Shown here one piece after another: positions 51,870-60,184 of a DNA stretch of 64,000 bases. The stretch's first letter is position 1. Each line of letters starts with the position of its first letter. The DNA is from AP-15 sp963716115 (GTDB lineage Bacteria > Pseudomonadota > Alphaproteobacteria > ATCC43930 > CGMCC-115725): positions 6,625-70,624 of the forward strand of contig CAVQSZ010000011.1 in assembly GCA_963716115.1 (NCBI GenBank), given 5' to 3'. The translations under genes were made by a program, and so were the position numbers. The notes under the pieces were generated by a model that was not told where the DNA came from, ran no database searches, and saw only the letters and a list, made by a program, of their open reading frames with translations.

Positions 51870-52694
51870 ATGCCCAGCTCCAATCGGGTGGCGCTGATCA
51901 CCGGGTGCGGCAAGCCGGTCGGCATCGGCAGCTCGACCGCGCGGGCGCTTGCCGCCGCCGGGGTCGCGGTCGTCGTTTCCGATGTCGTCTCGACCGGCGT
52001 GGCCAACGAGCACAATGTCGAAGGCGACCTCGACGCCACCTGGGGCGGGGTCGACAGCCTGGTCGAGGACATCGTGCGCCGCGGCGGGACCGCGTCGGCG
52101 ACCCTGGGCGATGTCAGCGTCGAGGCCGATGCCGGGCGGATGGTCGAGGAGGTGCTGGCGCGCTACGGGCGACTCGACATCCTTGTCAACAACGCCGGGG
52201 CGCCGCAGGGGGCCGACCGCAACGAGATCGAGGACGTGCCGGTCGAGGCCTGGGACCGCACCCTCGGGGTCAACGCCCGCGGCTGCTTTCTGATGTCGCG
52301 CGCCGCCGTCCCGCCGATGCGCAAGGGGCAGTGGGGGCGGATCGTCAGCGTCTCGTCGAAGGCCGCCTTTCGTCCCGGCCACCGCCGCGCGACCTACGCC
52401 GCCTCGAAAGCGGCGATTGTCGGCTTCACCCGGTCGCTGGCGCTCGACCTCGCGCCCCACGGCATCACGGTCAACGCCGTCTGCCCCGGCCCGATCCGCA
52501 CCTCGCGGGCGATCAGCACCAACCGGCGCGAATATGGCGACGACCTCGAGATCGGCTTCAAGGAGCGCGCCAAGGCGATCCCGGTCGGCCGCTTCGGCAG
52601 CCCCGACGAGGTCGCCGCGATGATCGCCTTCCTCGCGTCCGACCAGGCCGGCTTCGTCACCGGCCAGGCGATCGGCATCGACGGGGGGTGGTGA
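51870..52694 (+). CDS. Short-chain dehydrogenase/reductase
   Basis: 274 residues of the classical SDR type. The cofactor loop 'ALITGCGKPVGIGSSTARAL' is followed by 'DILVNNAGAPQGADRNEIED' (N-N-A-G), the catalytic 'RIVSVSSKAAFRPGHRRATY' region with Ser, and Tyr-x-x-x-Lys in 'TYAASKAAIVGFTRSLALDL'. The C-terminus 'VTGQAIGIDGGW' is standard. GGGAGGATGGA precedes the ATG. An MDR-type reductase gene begins 1 base after its stop. Confidence 0.93.
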   Translation: MPSSNRVALITGCGKPVGIGSSTARALAAAGVAVVVSDVVSTGVANEHNVEGDLDATWGGVDSLVEDIVRRGGTASATLGDVSVEADAGRMVEEVLARYGRLDILVNNAGAPQGADRNEIEDVPVEAWDRTLGVNARGCFLMSRAAVPPMRKGQWGRIVSVSSKAAFRPGHRRATYAASKAAIVGFTRSLALDLAPHGITVNAVCPGPIRTSRAISTNRREYGDDLEIGFKERAKAIPVGRFGSPDEVAAMIAFLASDQAGFVTGQAIGIDGGW

Positions 52695-52695
52695 G

Positions 52696-53685
52696 ATGAA
52701 ACGGGTCGACATCGCCGCCTACGGGCCGCCCGAGACGGTCGCGAGCTGCGTCGAGGTTCCGGATGTCGGGGCGCCGGGGTCGGGCGAGGTCGTGCTCGAC
52801 GTGCTCGCCTTTCCGATCAACCCGGCCGACATCTCGTTCTGCCGCGGCAATTATCGGCTGCGCCCGCCGCTGCCGGCCACGCCCGGCGCCGAATGCGTCG
52901 GCCGCGTCGCCGCCGTCGGCGCCGGGGTCGGCGATCTGCGGGTGGGCGACCTCGTGGTCAACATGCAGCGCGAGAACTGGGTGCAGCGCCGCCGGGTGCG
53001 CGGCGAGGACGCCGTGCCGATCCCGGCCGGGCTCGATGTGGCGCAGGCGGCGATGCTGCGGATCAACCCGCCGACGGCGCTGTTGCTGCTCGAGGACCAT
53101 GTCGCGCTTCAGCCGGGCGACTGGGTGATCCAGGACGTAGCCAACTCCGCGGTCGGGCGCCACCTGATCGTGCTGGCGAAGGCGAAGGGGGTGCGCACGA
53201 TCAATGTCGTGCGGCGCGACGATGTAGCGGCCGAGCTGACGGCACTCGGGGCCGATGTCGTGCTCAAGGACGGTCCCGACCTCGCCGAGCGGGCGCGGGC
53301 CGCGGCCGGCGGGGCGCCGATCCGGCTCGGCGTCGACGCGGTCTCGGGCGCGGCCTGCCGGCGCATCGGCGACTGCCTCGCCGACGGCGGCGTGCTGGTC
53401 AATTACGGCTCGATGTCGGGCGAGGACGCGGCGATCTCGCGCGCCGCCCTCAATATGCGCGGCGTCGGGCTGACCGGCTTCAACCTCGGGCGCGGCCTCG
53501 CCAGGCGGACACCAGAGCAGGTGCGGGCGGTTTATGCCGATTTGGGGCTCAAGCTGCGCGACGGCGTGCTGAAGGCGCCGATCGATTCCTTCTACCCGAT
53601 CGAGGACATCAAGGCGGCGCTCGCCCATGCCCAGCAGGGTGGCCGAAACGGCAAGGTGCTGGTGCTGCCGAACGGGCCGCTGTGA
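52696..53685 (+). CDS. Zinc-independent MDR enoyl reductase (MECR-like)
   Basis: 329 residues of the medium-chain reductase family close to trans-2-enoyl-CoA/ACP reductases. 'FPINPADISFCRGNYRLRPP' and 'PATPGAECVGRVAAVGAGVG' form the N-terminal catalytic domain without zinc ligands. 'DWVIQDVANSAVGRHLIVLA' is the nucleotide-binding G-x-x-G-like loop, here A-N-S-A-V-G as in MECR. It is co-transcribed with the preceding SDR gene, and the two may act in sequence on a CoA thioester. Confidence 0.87.
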   Translation: MKRVDIAAYGPPETVASCVEVPDVGAPGSGEVVLDVLAFPINPADISFCRGNYRLRPPLPATPGAECVGRVAAVGAGVGDLRVGDLVVNMQRENWVQRRRVRGEDAVPIPAGLDVAQAAMLRINPPTALLLLEDHVALQPGDWVIQDVANSAVGRHLIVLAKAKGVRTINVVRRDDVAAELTALGADVVLKDGPDLAERARAAAGGAPIRLGVDAVSGAACRRIGDCLADGGVLVNYGSMSGEDAAISRAALNMRGVGLTGFNLGRGLARRTPEQVRAVYADLGLKLRDGVLKAPIDSFYPIEDIKAALAHAQQGGRNGKVLVLPNGPL

Positions 53686-53721
53686 GTGTCAGGCCCGAAA
53701 TACCGAGCTATACGCAACTCC

Positions 53722-53797
53722 GGACACCCCTTGCCCGGACTTGTTCCGGGCATCCACGCCCCTGCGACCGTGGATCAGGTTCGGGCCAGTGGTGTCC
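53722..53797. repeat. Palindromic intergenic repeat
   Basis: The outer arms GGACACC/GGTGTCC enclose CCCGGACTTGTTCCGGGCAT and an inverted CGTGGATC half. It is a degenerate member of the same class as the element at 13819-13909 (shared core CCGGACTTGT/GGCATCCACG). It lies between the reductase gene and the convergent glyoxalase gene. Confidence 0.7.
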
Positions 53798-53824
53798 AGG
53801 GTTGCATGGGCCGGCGTGCGGCCG

Positions 53825-54617
53825 TCACCACTTGTTGCGCAGCTCGCGCAGCCGCAGGAACACCGTCTTCGGGTCCGGGTCGTCGGGGAGGTCCGGAAAG
53901 GCCTCGCGCAGCCGCCGGACGACCGACGGGCTCGACAGCCGAAAGAAAGTGTTGATCTCGCGCTCGACCGCCAAGGTGGTGACGAGCGCCTTTGTCGTGT
54001 CCTGCCGCTCCATCTGCGGCAGCATCGCCTTGGCGCCGGCGTTGTCCGGCTCGCGGTCGAGGGTGAAGGCGAGGTTGCGGGCGATGTAGTCGTGCCCGGG
54101 ATAGATCAAGGTGTTTTCCGGCAATTTGGCGAGCTGGCCGACAAAGGTGTTGTAGAGCTCGTTCGGATGGCCGCCATTGTGGCAGTTGCCGGCCCCCGCG
54201 TTGAAGAGGGTGTCGCCGCAGAAGAGCGCCGGCGCGTCGCCGTGCGAGCGCACGCAGATATGCGACATCGTGTGCCCCGGCGTGTCGAGGCATTCGAGCT
54301 CGACGGTCCGGCCGACCTTGATCACATCGCCGGCGCGCAGGCCCCGGGTCATCTCCGCGATCTTGTCCCTGGCGTTGACGTGGGCCGAGCACCACGGCCC
54401 CGGTCGCCGCCACCATCTGCGGGTTGCCGCCGGTGTGGTCGTGGTGCTCGTGGGTGTTGAGGATTTGGGTGATGGTCCAGCCCTTGGCCTTGGCGGCGGC
54501 GAGGCATTTTTGATGGTCGAGCGGGTCGACCGCCAGCGCCTCGCCGGTTTCGCCGCAGGCGATCAGGTAGTTGAAGTTGCGACCGGCATTCGCGGTCCAG
54601 ATCTGCTCGACGATCAT
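53825..54617 (-). pseudogene. gloB: Hydroxyacylglutathione hydrolase (glyoxalase II), one extra base
   Basis: It starts 'MIVEQIWTANAGRNFNYLIA' at ATG 54617. The binuclear metal motif is 'NTHEHHDHTGGN'. After 'VAATGAVVL' one extra G (CTCGGCCCACG where CTCGCCCACG is expected, near 54390) displaces 'AHVNARDKIAEMTRGL'. The remainder is intact: 'ECLDTPGHTMSHICV', 'ALFCGDTLFNAGAGNCHNGG', 'LIYPGHDYIARNLAFTL', to 'VFLRLRELRNKW'. The corrected length is 263 residues, as usual. It hydrolyses S-lactoylglutathione. As with galU, an assembly miscount is plausible. Confidence 0.87.
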
Positions 54618-54714
54618 CGCTCGGCCCTCCGCCGTTCCACCGCCCGGACTGTAGCGCCCCGCCGCCCGGCTGGCCACCGCCAAGCTTGCCCGCGCGCCGC
54701 GTCCCGCGCCCGGA

Positions 54715-55776
54715 TCACTCCGCCGCGCGGCGGTCGAGCGGGCCGAGCGCCCGCTCGACCCGCGGCCTGACCTCGCTGATCATCAGCTCCATCGAGCGCA
54801 TCGCCGCCTGGTGCGGGGTAGAGCCGACCTTGAACGAAAAGCAGATGTGCGCCGGGTGGGCCGCGCGGATCTCGCCGACCAGCTTCTCGGCCACGGTGTC
54901 GACATCGCCGATCAGCAGGTCGTCGCGGATCTGCTCGAGCGGCGGCTCGTCGGGGAACGGCCGGTCGACCAGCACCGCGCCCTGCATGACTTCCTGCCGC
55001 CGCCGCAGGCTCGAGGCGAGGCGGGTCTGGTAGCGCGCATTCTCGGCGAAGCGCAGCCCCTCCTCCTTGCTGTCGGTGATGTGGCAGAAGCGGTTGACGG
55101 TGATGTGGGCGTTGGCGAGCGGCACGCCCTCGGCCTGGTAGGCGGCCTTGATGACCTCGTACTGCTCGGCCAGCAGCGCGGCGCCGCCGACCCGGCCCGA
55201 CGACAGCACGCGGTAGCCGCGCCGCGCCGCGGCGCGAAACATCGCCTCGGTATGGCCGGCGACATAAATCGGCAGCGGCTTCTGCACCGGCCGGGCCGGG
55301 ATGTGGGTCCGCGCGATCCGATAGCGCCGGCCGTCATAGCTGAAGAAATCCTGCGAGAAGGCGCGATCGAGGATGTCGCAGAATTCCTCGGTGATCTCCA
55401 GATTGTCGTTGATGTCGACGCCGAACCGCTCGAATTCGTAGGGCTGATAGCCGGCCCCGACGCCGAGCATCAGGCGCCCGTTCGACAGCGCGTCGGCGGT
55501 GGCGATCTCGGCTGCGAGCCGCGCCGGGTTGTAGAGCGGCAGCACCACGACCGCGGTGCCGAGCCGGATCCTCGTGGTGATCGAGGCGCAGTGCGCGACC
55601 AGCATCAGCGGCGACGCGCACAGGCAGTAATTCGAGAAATGGTGCTCGGCGAACCAGGCGGTCGCGTAGCCGAGCTCGTCGGCGCGCCGCGTCTGCTCGG
55701 CGACCTCGGCGAAAACCTCGGCCGTCGGCTTTGCCGGGTCGCGCGAGCCCATCAGGTTGAAGATGCCGTATTCCAT
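54715..55776 (-). CDS. LLM-class flavin-dependent oxidoreductase
   Basis: 353 residues of the bacterial luciferase-like TIM-barrel family (FMN- or F420-linked). It begins 'MEYGIFNLMGSRDPAKPTAE', with 'ATAWFAEHHFSNYCLCASPL' and 'RIRLGTAVVVLPLYNPARLA', close to alkanal or alkane monooxygenase-like members. 'NGRLMLGVGAGYQPYEFERF' is the flavin-binding block. I use ATG 55776 (GGAGCGGGCG upstream); 55788 is possible. No reductase partner is visible nearby. Confidence 0.87.
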   Translation of the reverse strand: MEYGIFNLMGSRDPAKPTAEVFAEVAEQTRRADELGYATAWFAEHHFSNYCLCASPLMLVAHCASITTRIRLGTAVVVLPLYNPARLAAEIATADALSNGRLMLGVGAGYQPYEFERFGVDINDNLEITEEFCDILDRAFSQDFFSYDGRRYRIARTHIPARPVQKPLPIYVAGHTEAMFRAAARRGYRVLSSGRVGGAALLAEQYEVIKAAYQAEGVPLANAHITVNRFCHITDSKEEGLRFAENARYQTRLASSLRRRQEVMQGAVLVDRPFPDEPPLEQIRDDLLIGDVDTVAEKLVGEIRAAHPAHICFSFKVGSTPHQAAMRSMELMISEVRPRVERALGPLDRRAAE

Positions 55777-55889
55777 CGCCCGCTCCATCGCCTCGCCAGG
55801 GACGCCGCCAGCGTGGGCGCGATGACCCGATGGCGTCAAGCGCCCGGCTGCTGGCCGAGCGGGCGCGCCGGCGCCCGGCGCTGCCTCGG

Positions 55890-56855
55890 TCAGGCGAGGA
55901 CGCGGTTCAGGAACGCGTCGATCCTCGCCGCCGCCGATTTCGCCAGCCGGCTCGGGAAGAGCGTGAAGCCGTGCGCGCCGCCGGGGTAGACCGCAAGCTC
56001 GGCCTCATTCCCGGCCGCGACCCAGCGCGCGTGCATGAACAGGGTGTCGTCGAGCAGCGCATCCCTGGTCCCGACCGTGAACAGCGCCGGGCACAAGCCC
56101 TTCAGGTCGGCGTAGAGCGGGGAAACATCGGGCGCGCGCCGGTCGGCGGCCGTCGGCAGGAACGCGTCGTAGAATTGCTGCATGTCGATCGTGCGCAGCA
56201 CCAGCCGGGTGTCGCCGAACAGACGCTGGCTCGGCGTCATGCTCAGATCGAACGCGCCATAGACGATGTTGGCGCCGCAGAACCCGGCATAGCCGTGGCG
56301 GTCCCGCATGCGCAGGATCGTCGCCGCGGTCAGGTGCCCGCCCGCCAATTCGCCGCCGATCGTCAGCGCATCGACGCCGAATTCCTTCCTGCCGTTCCGA
56401 ACCAGCCAGAGCGCTGCGGCCTCGCAATCGTCCGGACCCGCCGGGTAGGGATGCTCCGGGGCCAGCCGGTATTCCACCGCGACCACGGCCTGACCCGTGT
56501 TGTCGGCGATCCGCTCCAGCATCGCATCCTGCATGTCGGCGCCGCCCAGCACCCAGCCGCCGCCGTGGAGGTGCAGATGGATCCCGCGCGGCTGCGGCGG
56601 CGCGATGATCCGCAACGGGATCTGCCGGCCGTCCTTGCCGGCGATCGCGATGGTGCGCGCCCGGCCCGACATCACCGGCGCCGGGAACGGCCCTTCGCCG
56701 CGCCGGCGCGCGGCCCGCATGGCCTCGGCCCCGACGACCCACCATTCCGGCTGGCCGGTCAGCAGCGCGATCATCTGCGCGTTCAGCCCGGCCGTATCGG
56801 GGTCGATCGCCGCGTCGCCGAACAAAGCGGGATCGAACGGGCGGGTATCGGTCAT
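55890..56855 (-). CDS. Alpha/beta-hydrolase (HSL-type esterase) with Leu at the nucleophile position
   Basis: 321 residues of the hormone-sensitive-lipase family. The oxyanion-hole motif H-G-G-G-W is in 'IHLHLHGGGWVLGG'. The family's nucleophile elbow G-x-S-A-G-G reads 'TIGGELAGGHLTA', with Leu170 (codon TTG, plus-strand 56346-56348) in place of Ser; TCG would give Ser by one transition. The acid and His are kept ('VGTRDALLDDT' and 'YPGGAHGFTLFP'). Without the Ser no ester hydrolysis is expected, so it is either recently inactivated, mis-called, or a non-catalytic relative. Divergent from the F420-type gene at 57031. Confidence 0.85.
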   Translation of the reverse strand: MTDTRPFDPALFGDAAIDPDTAGLNAQMIALLTGQPEWWVVGAEAMRAARRRGEGPFPAPVMSGRARTIAIAGKDGRQIPLRIIAPPQPRGIHLHLHGGGWVLGGADMQDAMLERIADNTGQAVVAVEYRLAPEHPYPAGPDDCEAAALWLVRNGRKEFGVDALTIGGELAGGHLTAATILRMRDRHGYAGFCGANIVYGAFDLSMTPSQRLFGDTRLVLRTIDMQQFYDAFLPTAADRRAPDVSPLYADLKGLCPALFTVGTRDALLDDTLFMHARWVAAGNEAELAVYPGGAHGFTLFPSRLAKSAAARIDAFLNRVLA

Positions 56856-57030
56856 TGGCGTCCCTCCTCGCGTTTTCAACGGTCCGGGTCGAAGCGGCGG
56901 AAGGCGCGTGGAGCCGGACCGGAGAGTCGCCGCGAGCCGCCGACGCCGGGAGCACGCCCGTGCGAGCTCCGCGCGCATGACATGATATGTTCCATTGGGC
57001 GGGTTGAAACGCAACCAGGAGGAAGCAGGC

Positions 57031-57930
57031 ATGAAGCTCGGCGTAGCCCTTCCGATCGTCGATATCGGCGGCGACCCGGCGACCCTGCGGGAATTCGCGC
57101 AGGCAGCCGAGGAGATCGGCTATCACGGCATCGCCGCCCCCGACCACGTGCTGGGCGTCAATGTCGCGAGCCGGCCCGATTGGACCCAGGGCCGCGCCCG
57201 GTCGACCGATTTGTACCACGACCCGTTCGTGCTGTTCGGATTCCTCGCCGGGTGCACCGGGATCGCCGATTTCTCGACCCAGGTGCTGATCCTGGCGCAG
57301 CGCCAGGCCGTGCTCGTCGCCAAGCAGGCCGCCTCTCTCGACGTGCTGTCGGGCGGGCGCTTGCGCCTCGGGATCGGGGTCGGGTGGAACGAGGTCGAGT
57401 TCGTCGGCCTGAACGAGAATTTTCACAACCGCGGCCGCCGCTCGGAAGAGCAGGTCGAGGCGATGCGGGCGCTGTGGGCGCAGCCGCACGTCAGCCTCAA
57501 AGGCAAATGGCACACGATCGAGGATGCCGGCATCAACCCGCGGCCGATCGCGGGCAAGATCGCGCTGTGGTACGGCGGCCACGCCGAGGCGACCCTGCGC
57601 CGCTGCGCCAAATGGGGCGACGGCTGGATGCCGCTCGCCTATCCGCCCGGCGAGCAGGCGAGAGCCGCCGTCGCGACCTTGCGCCGCTACGCCGAGGAGG
57701 CCGGCCGCGACCCGGCGACGATCGGCATCGACACGCGGGTCTCGGCCGGGGCCGGGACCGAGAGCGATTGGCGCGCCCAGGCGGGTTTTTGGAAGTCGAT
57801 CGGCGCCACCCACCTGACCCTGGCCAACTACTATGAAAGCGGCCACCTCCACCGCATCGCCGGCCGCTCCCTCGGCGATCACATCGCCGCCATGAAGCGC
57901 TACTGGAACGCCGTCTGCGACCTGCTTTAG
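57031..57930 (+). CDS. LLM-class F420-dependent-type oxidoreductase
   Basis: 299 residues in the luciferase-like family that includes F420-dependent members with the 'ALPIVDIGGDP' start. 'YHGIAAPDHVLGVNVASRPD' and 'AKQAASLDVLSGGRLRLGIG' followed by 'GWNEVEFVGLNENFHNRGRR' are characteristic. AGGAGGAAGCAGGC stands before ATG 57031. Whether this bacterium makes F420 cannot be seen here; FMN is an alternative. It stands alone, ending in a palindromic repeat. Confidence 0.87.
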   Translation: MKLGVALPIVDIGGDPATLREFAQAAEEIGYHGIAAPDHVLGVNVASRPDWTQGRARSTDLYHDPFVLFGFLAGCTGIADFSTQVLILAQRQAVLVAKQAASLDVLSGGRLRLGIGVGWNEVEFVGLNENFHNRGRRSEEQVEAMRALWAQPHVSLKGKWHTIEDAGINPRPIAGKIALWYGGHAEATLRRCAKWGDGWMPLAYPPGEQARAAVATLRRYAEEAGRDPATIGIDTRVSAGAGTESDWRAQAGFWKSIGATHLTLANYYESGHLHRIAGRSLGDHIAAMKRYWNAVCDLL

Positions 57931-57962
57931 CGCAGTTTTCGATGGGGCTGCGCCACCGGATC

Positions 57963-58038
57963 GAGATTGCTTCGTCGCGGCGCTCCTCGCAATGACGAGG
58001 ACAATTGCTGTCATTGCGAGCAAAGCGAAGCAATCTCG
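57963..58038. repeat. Palindromic intergenic repeat (GAGATTGCTTCG type)
   Basis: GAGATTGCTTCGTCGCGGC and its inverse GCGAAGCAATCTC lie at the two ends, with the inner pair CTCGCAATGACG and TGTCATTGCGAG. This palindrome class is widely dispersed in proteobacteria. It separates the convergent flavin-enzyme and OsmC genes and may end transcription. Confidence 0.82.
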
Positions 58039-58133
58039 TCACCGCAGGAGCCTGCTCGATCGAAATCTGCTCCAGCGCAGCTCCCGTCGGGATCGCCTGG
58101 CCGCGGGACGCGCTCCCGGTAATTGACCCCTGC

Positions 58134-58646
58134 TCAGGCCGCTTGGGTCAGGCTCGCCTCCAGCTTCGGCGAGGCGCGCAGCGTCTGCAGCACAACACAG
58201 TAGCGCTCGGTCAGCTTCAGCAGGCTCCGGCGGCGGTCCTCCGGCTCGTCGGTGTCGAGCGCGAAGCTGAGCCGGATGTCGCGAAAGCCGACCGGCGCGG
58301 CGCGGTCGACGCCGAGCGTGCCGCGGAAATCGAGATCGCCCTCGGCGCTGACCGAGCCGCCGCGCAATTTGAAGTCGATCGCCGTCGCCACCGCCTTCAG
58401 GGTGACCCCGGCGCAGGCGACCAGCGCTTCGAGCAGCATGTCGCCCGAGCAGGCTTCGAGCCCGCTGCCGCCGGTCGCCGGGTGCAGCCCGGCCTCGATG
58501 AGGGCGCGCCCGGTCTCGACCTTGCAGGCGATCGCGCCGTCGGCGAGGTCGCCATGCGCCTTGAGCGTCACGACCGCGGCGGCGGGATCCTCGCGGTATT
58601 TTTCCTTGAGCGGAGCCTGCAGCTCGCGCAGCCCGGCGCTGTCCAT
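58134..58646 (-). CDS. OsmC-family protein
   Basis: 170 residues. OsmC/Ohr-type fold, here of the OsmC-like branch: 'GLEACSGDMLLEALVACAGV' provides the first conserved Cys ('EACSGD') and the second ('VACAGV') of the peroxidatic/resolving pair. It may reduce organic peroxides or protect a labile intermediate. It starts at ATG 58646, 4 bases after the stop of the ABC ATPase gene, so it is the last gene of the transporter operon. Confidence 0.85.
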   Translation of the reverse strand: MDSAGLRELQAPLKEKYREDPAAAVVTLKAHGDLADGAIACKVETGRALIEAGLHPATGGSGLEACSGDMLLEALVACAGVTLKAVATAIDFKLRGGSVSAEGDLDFRGTLGVDRAAPVGFRDIRLSFALDTDEPEDRRRSLLKLTERYCVVLQTLRASPKLEASLTQAA

Positions 58647-58650
58647 TCCC

Positions 58651-59406
58651 TCACCTCGCATTCGCCACCATCAGCTCCGGGCGGGTCGCGCCGCTCAGAT
58701 CGTCGAACAGCCGCTCGCGCCAGCGCGCCAGCCGCGGATCGCCGCGGCGGCGCGGGCGCGCCGGCTCGATGCGCTCGTCGCGGCGGATCCGCCCCGGCCG
58801 GCCGAGCAGCACGATAACACGGTCGGCCAGCACCAGCGCCTCGTCGATGTCATGGGTGACGAACAGCATCGTCGGCCGGTCGTCGCGCCAGATCTCGATC
58901 AGGTGCTCCTGCAGCGACAGGCGGGTGAAGGCGTCGAGCGCGCTGAACGGCTCGTCGAGCAGCAGGACCGACGGGCGGGTGACCAGGGCGCGGGCGATCG
59001 CCACCCGCTGCGCCATGCCGCCGGAGAGCTGCCGCGGCAAGGCCTCGGTCACATCGCCGAGACCGACCCGCTCGAGCGCCGCCCCGGCCAGCGCCCGGCG
59101 CTCGGCCCGCGGCAGCGCGTCGAGGCCGAAGGCGACGTTGCGCCGCACGCTGAGCCACGGCATCAGCCGCGGCTCCTGGAACACAAAGCCGAGCTTCGGG
59201 CTCGGCCCTAAGACCGGCTTGCCGTCGAGCCGCACCACGCCCGCCGAGGCGGCTTCGAGCCCGCCGACGATGCGCAGCAGCGTGCTCTTGCCGGCGCCGC
59301 TTGTACCGAGCACGGCGACGATCTCGCCGGCCTCGACCGCGAAGTCGACGTCGGCGAGGGCGGGAGCGCCGTCAAACTGCTTGGAGAGGCCCTTGATCTC
59401 GAGCAT
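58651..59406 (-). CDS. ABC transporter ATP-binding protein (sulfonate/taurine/nitrate type)
   Basis: 251 residues. Walker A is 'VLGTSGAGKSTLLRIVGGLE', the signature loop 'LPRQLSGGMAQRVAIARAL', Walker B 'VLLLDEPFSALDAFTRLSLQ', and the switch His is in 'LFVTHDIDEALVLADRV'. It powers uptake with the permease and binding protein upstream. Its start overlaps the permease end by 35 bases. The SsuB/TauB-like sequence suggests sulfonates, nitrate or other small anions. Confidence 0.92.
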   Translation of the reverse strand: MLEIKGLSKQFDGAPALADVDFAVEAGEIVAVLGTSGAGKSTLLRIVGGLEAASAGVVRLDGKPVLGPSPKLGFVFQEPRLMPWLSVRRNVAFGLDALPRAERRALAGAALERVGLGDVTEALPRQLSGGMAQRVAIARALVTRPSVLLLDEPFSALDAFTRLSLQEHLIEIWRDDRPTMLFVTHDIDEALVLADRVIVLLGRPGRIRRDERIEPARPRRRGDPRLARWRERLFDDLSGATRPELMVANAR

Positions 59407-60184
59407 TGCCGAACGAATCCTGCCAGGCGAGCGCGCGCCGCCCGGCCAATGAGAGCGCCAAATCGGTGAGCTTGCCGAACGCCGCGAACAACAGGATGGC
59501 GGCGATGATCAGCGCCGGCCGGCCGGTCTGCTCGCCGTCGATCAACAGGAAGCCGAGCCCCTTGCTGGCGCCCATGATCTCGGCGGCGACGACGAACATC
59601 CAGCCGAGCCCGAGGCCGCTGCGCAGCCCGGTGACGTAGGCCGGCAGGGTCGCCGGGATCAGGATGCGGCGGACCAGCCGCCACGCCGAAAACCGGTAGA
59701 CCCGGCCGACCTCGACCAGCCGGCGGTCGACCGTCTCGATCCCGGCCATCAGGTTCAGATAGACCGGGAAGAACACGCCGACCGCGATCAAGGTCACCTT
59801 GGCCGCCTCGAAAATGCCGAGCCACAGGATGAAGAGCGGGACCCACGCGATCGAAGGGATGCTGCGCAACGCCTGCAGCATCGGGTCGAGCAGGCGGCGC
59901 CACAGCATCGAGTAGCCGGTCAGCGCGCCCAGCGCGGTCGCCGCCGCGGCGCCGACCAGAAAGCCGAGCAGCACGCGCAGCAGCGTAATCTCGATATGGC
60001 CCCACAATTCGCCGCGGCGCGCCAGGTCGACGATCGTGGCGAGCACGGCCGAGGGCGGCGGCAGCAGGTTCGGGCGAACCCAGAGGCGCCAGCCGTTCAG
60101 CTCCCACACGAAGAGCAGCAGCAGCGGCGCGGCCATTCCGATCAGCGCGCCGCGCAGCGCCGGGCTGGCGGCGAGCCGCTTCAT
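59372..60184 (-). CDS. ABC transporter permease (SsuC/TauC type)
   Basis: 270 residues with six membrane segments. 'LLLLFVWELNGWRLWVRPNL' is the first helix and 'LLPPPSAVLATIVDLARRGE' the typical P-S-P/x loop. The cytosolic coupling loop 'EVGRVYRFSAWRLVRRILIP' contains the EAA-like motif. Its ATG overlaps the binding-protein stop as ATGA. The C-terminal 20 residues ('SFGNARDQGPLQAV') read through the start of the ATPase gene. Confidence 0.9.
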   Translation of the reverse strand: MKRLAASPALRGALIGMAAPLLLLFVWELNGWRLWVRPNLLPPPSAVLATIVDLARRGELWGHIEITLLRVLLGFLVGAAAATALGALTGYSMLWRRLLDPMLQALRSIPSIAWVPLFILWLGIFEAAKVTLIAVGVFFPVYLNLMAGIETVDRRLVEVGRVYRFSAWRLVRRILIPATLPAYVTGLRSGLGLGWMFVVAAEIMGASKGLGFLLIDGEQTGRPALIIAAILLFAAFGKLTDLALSLAGRRALAWQDSFGNARDQGPLQAV

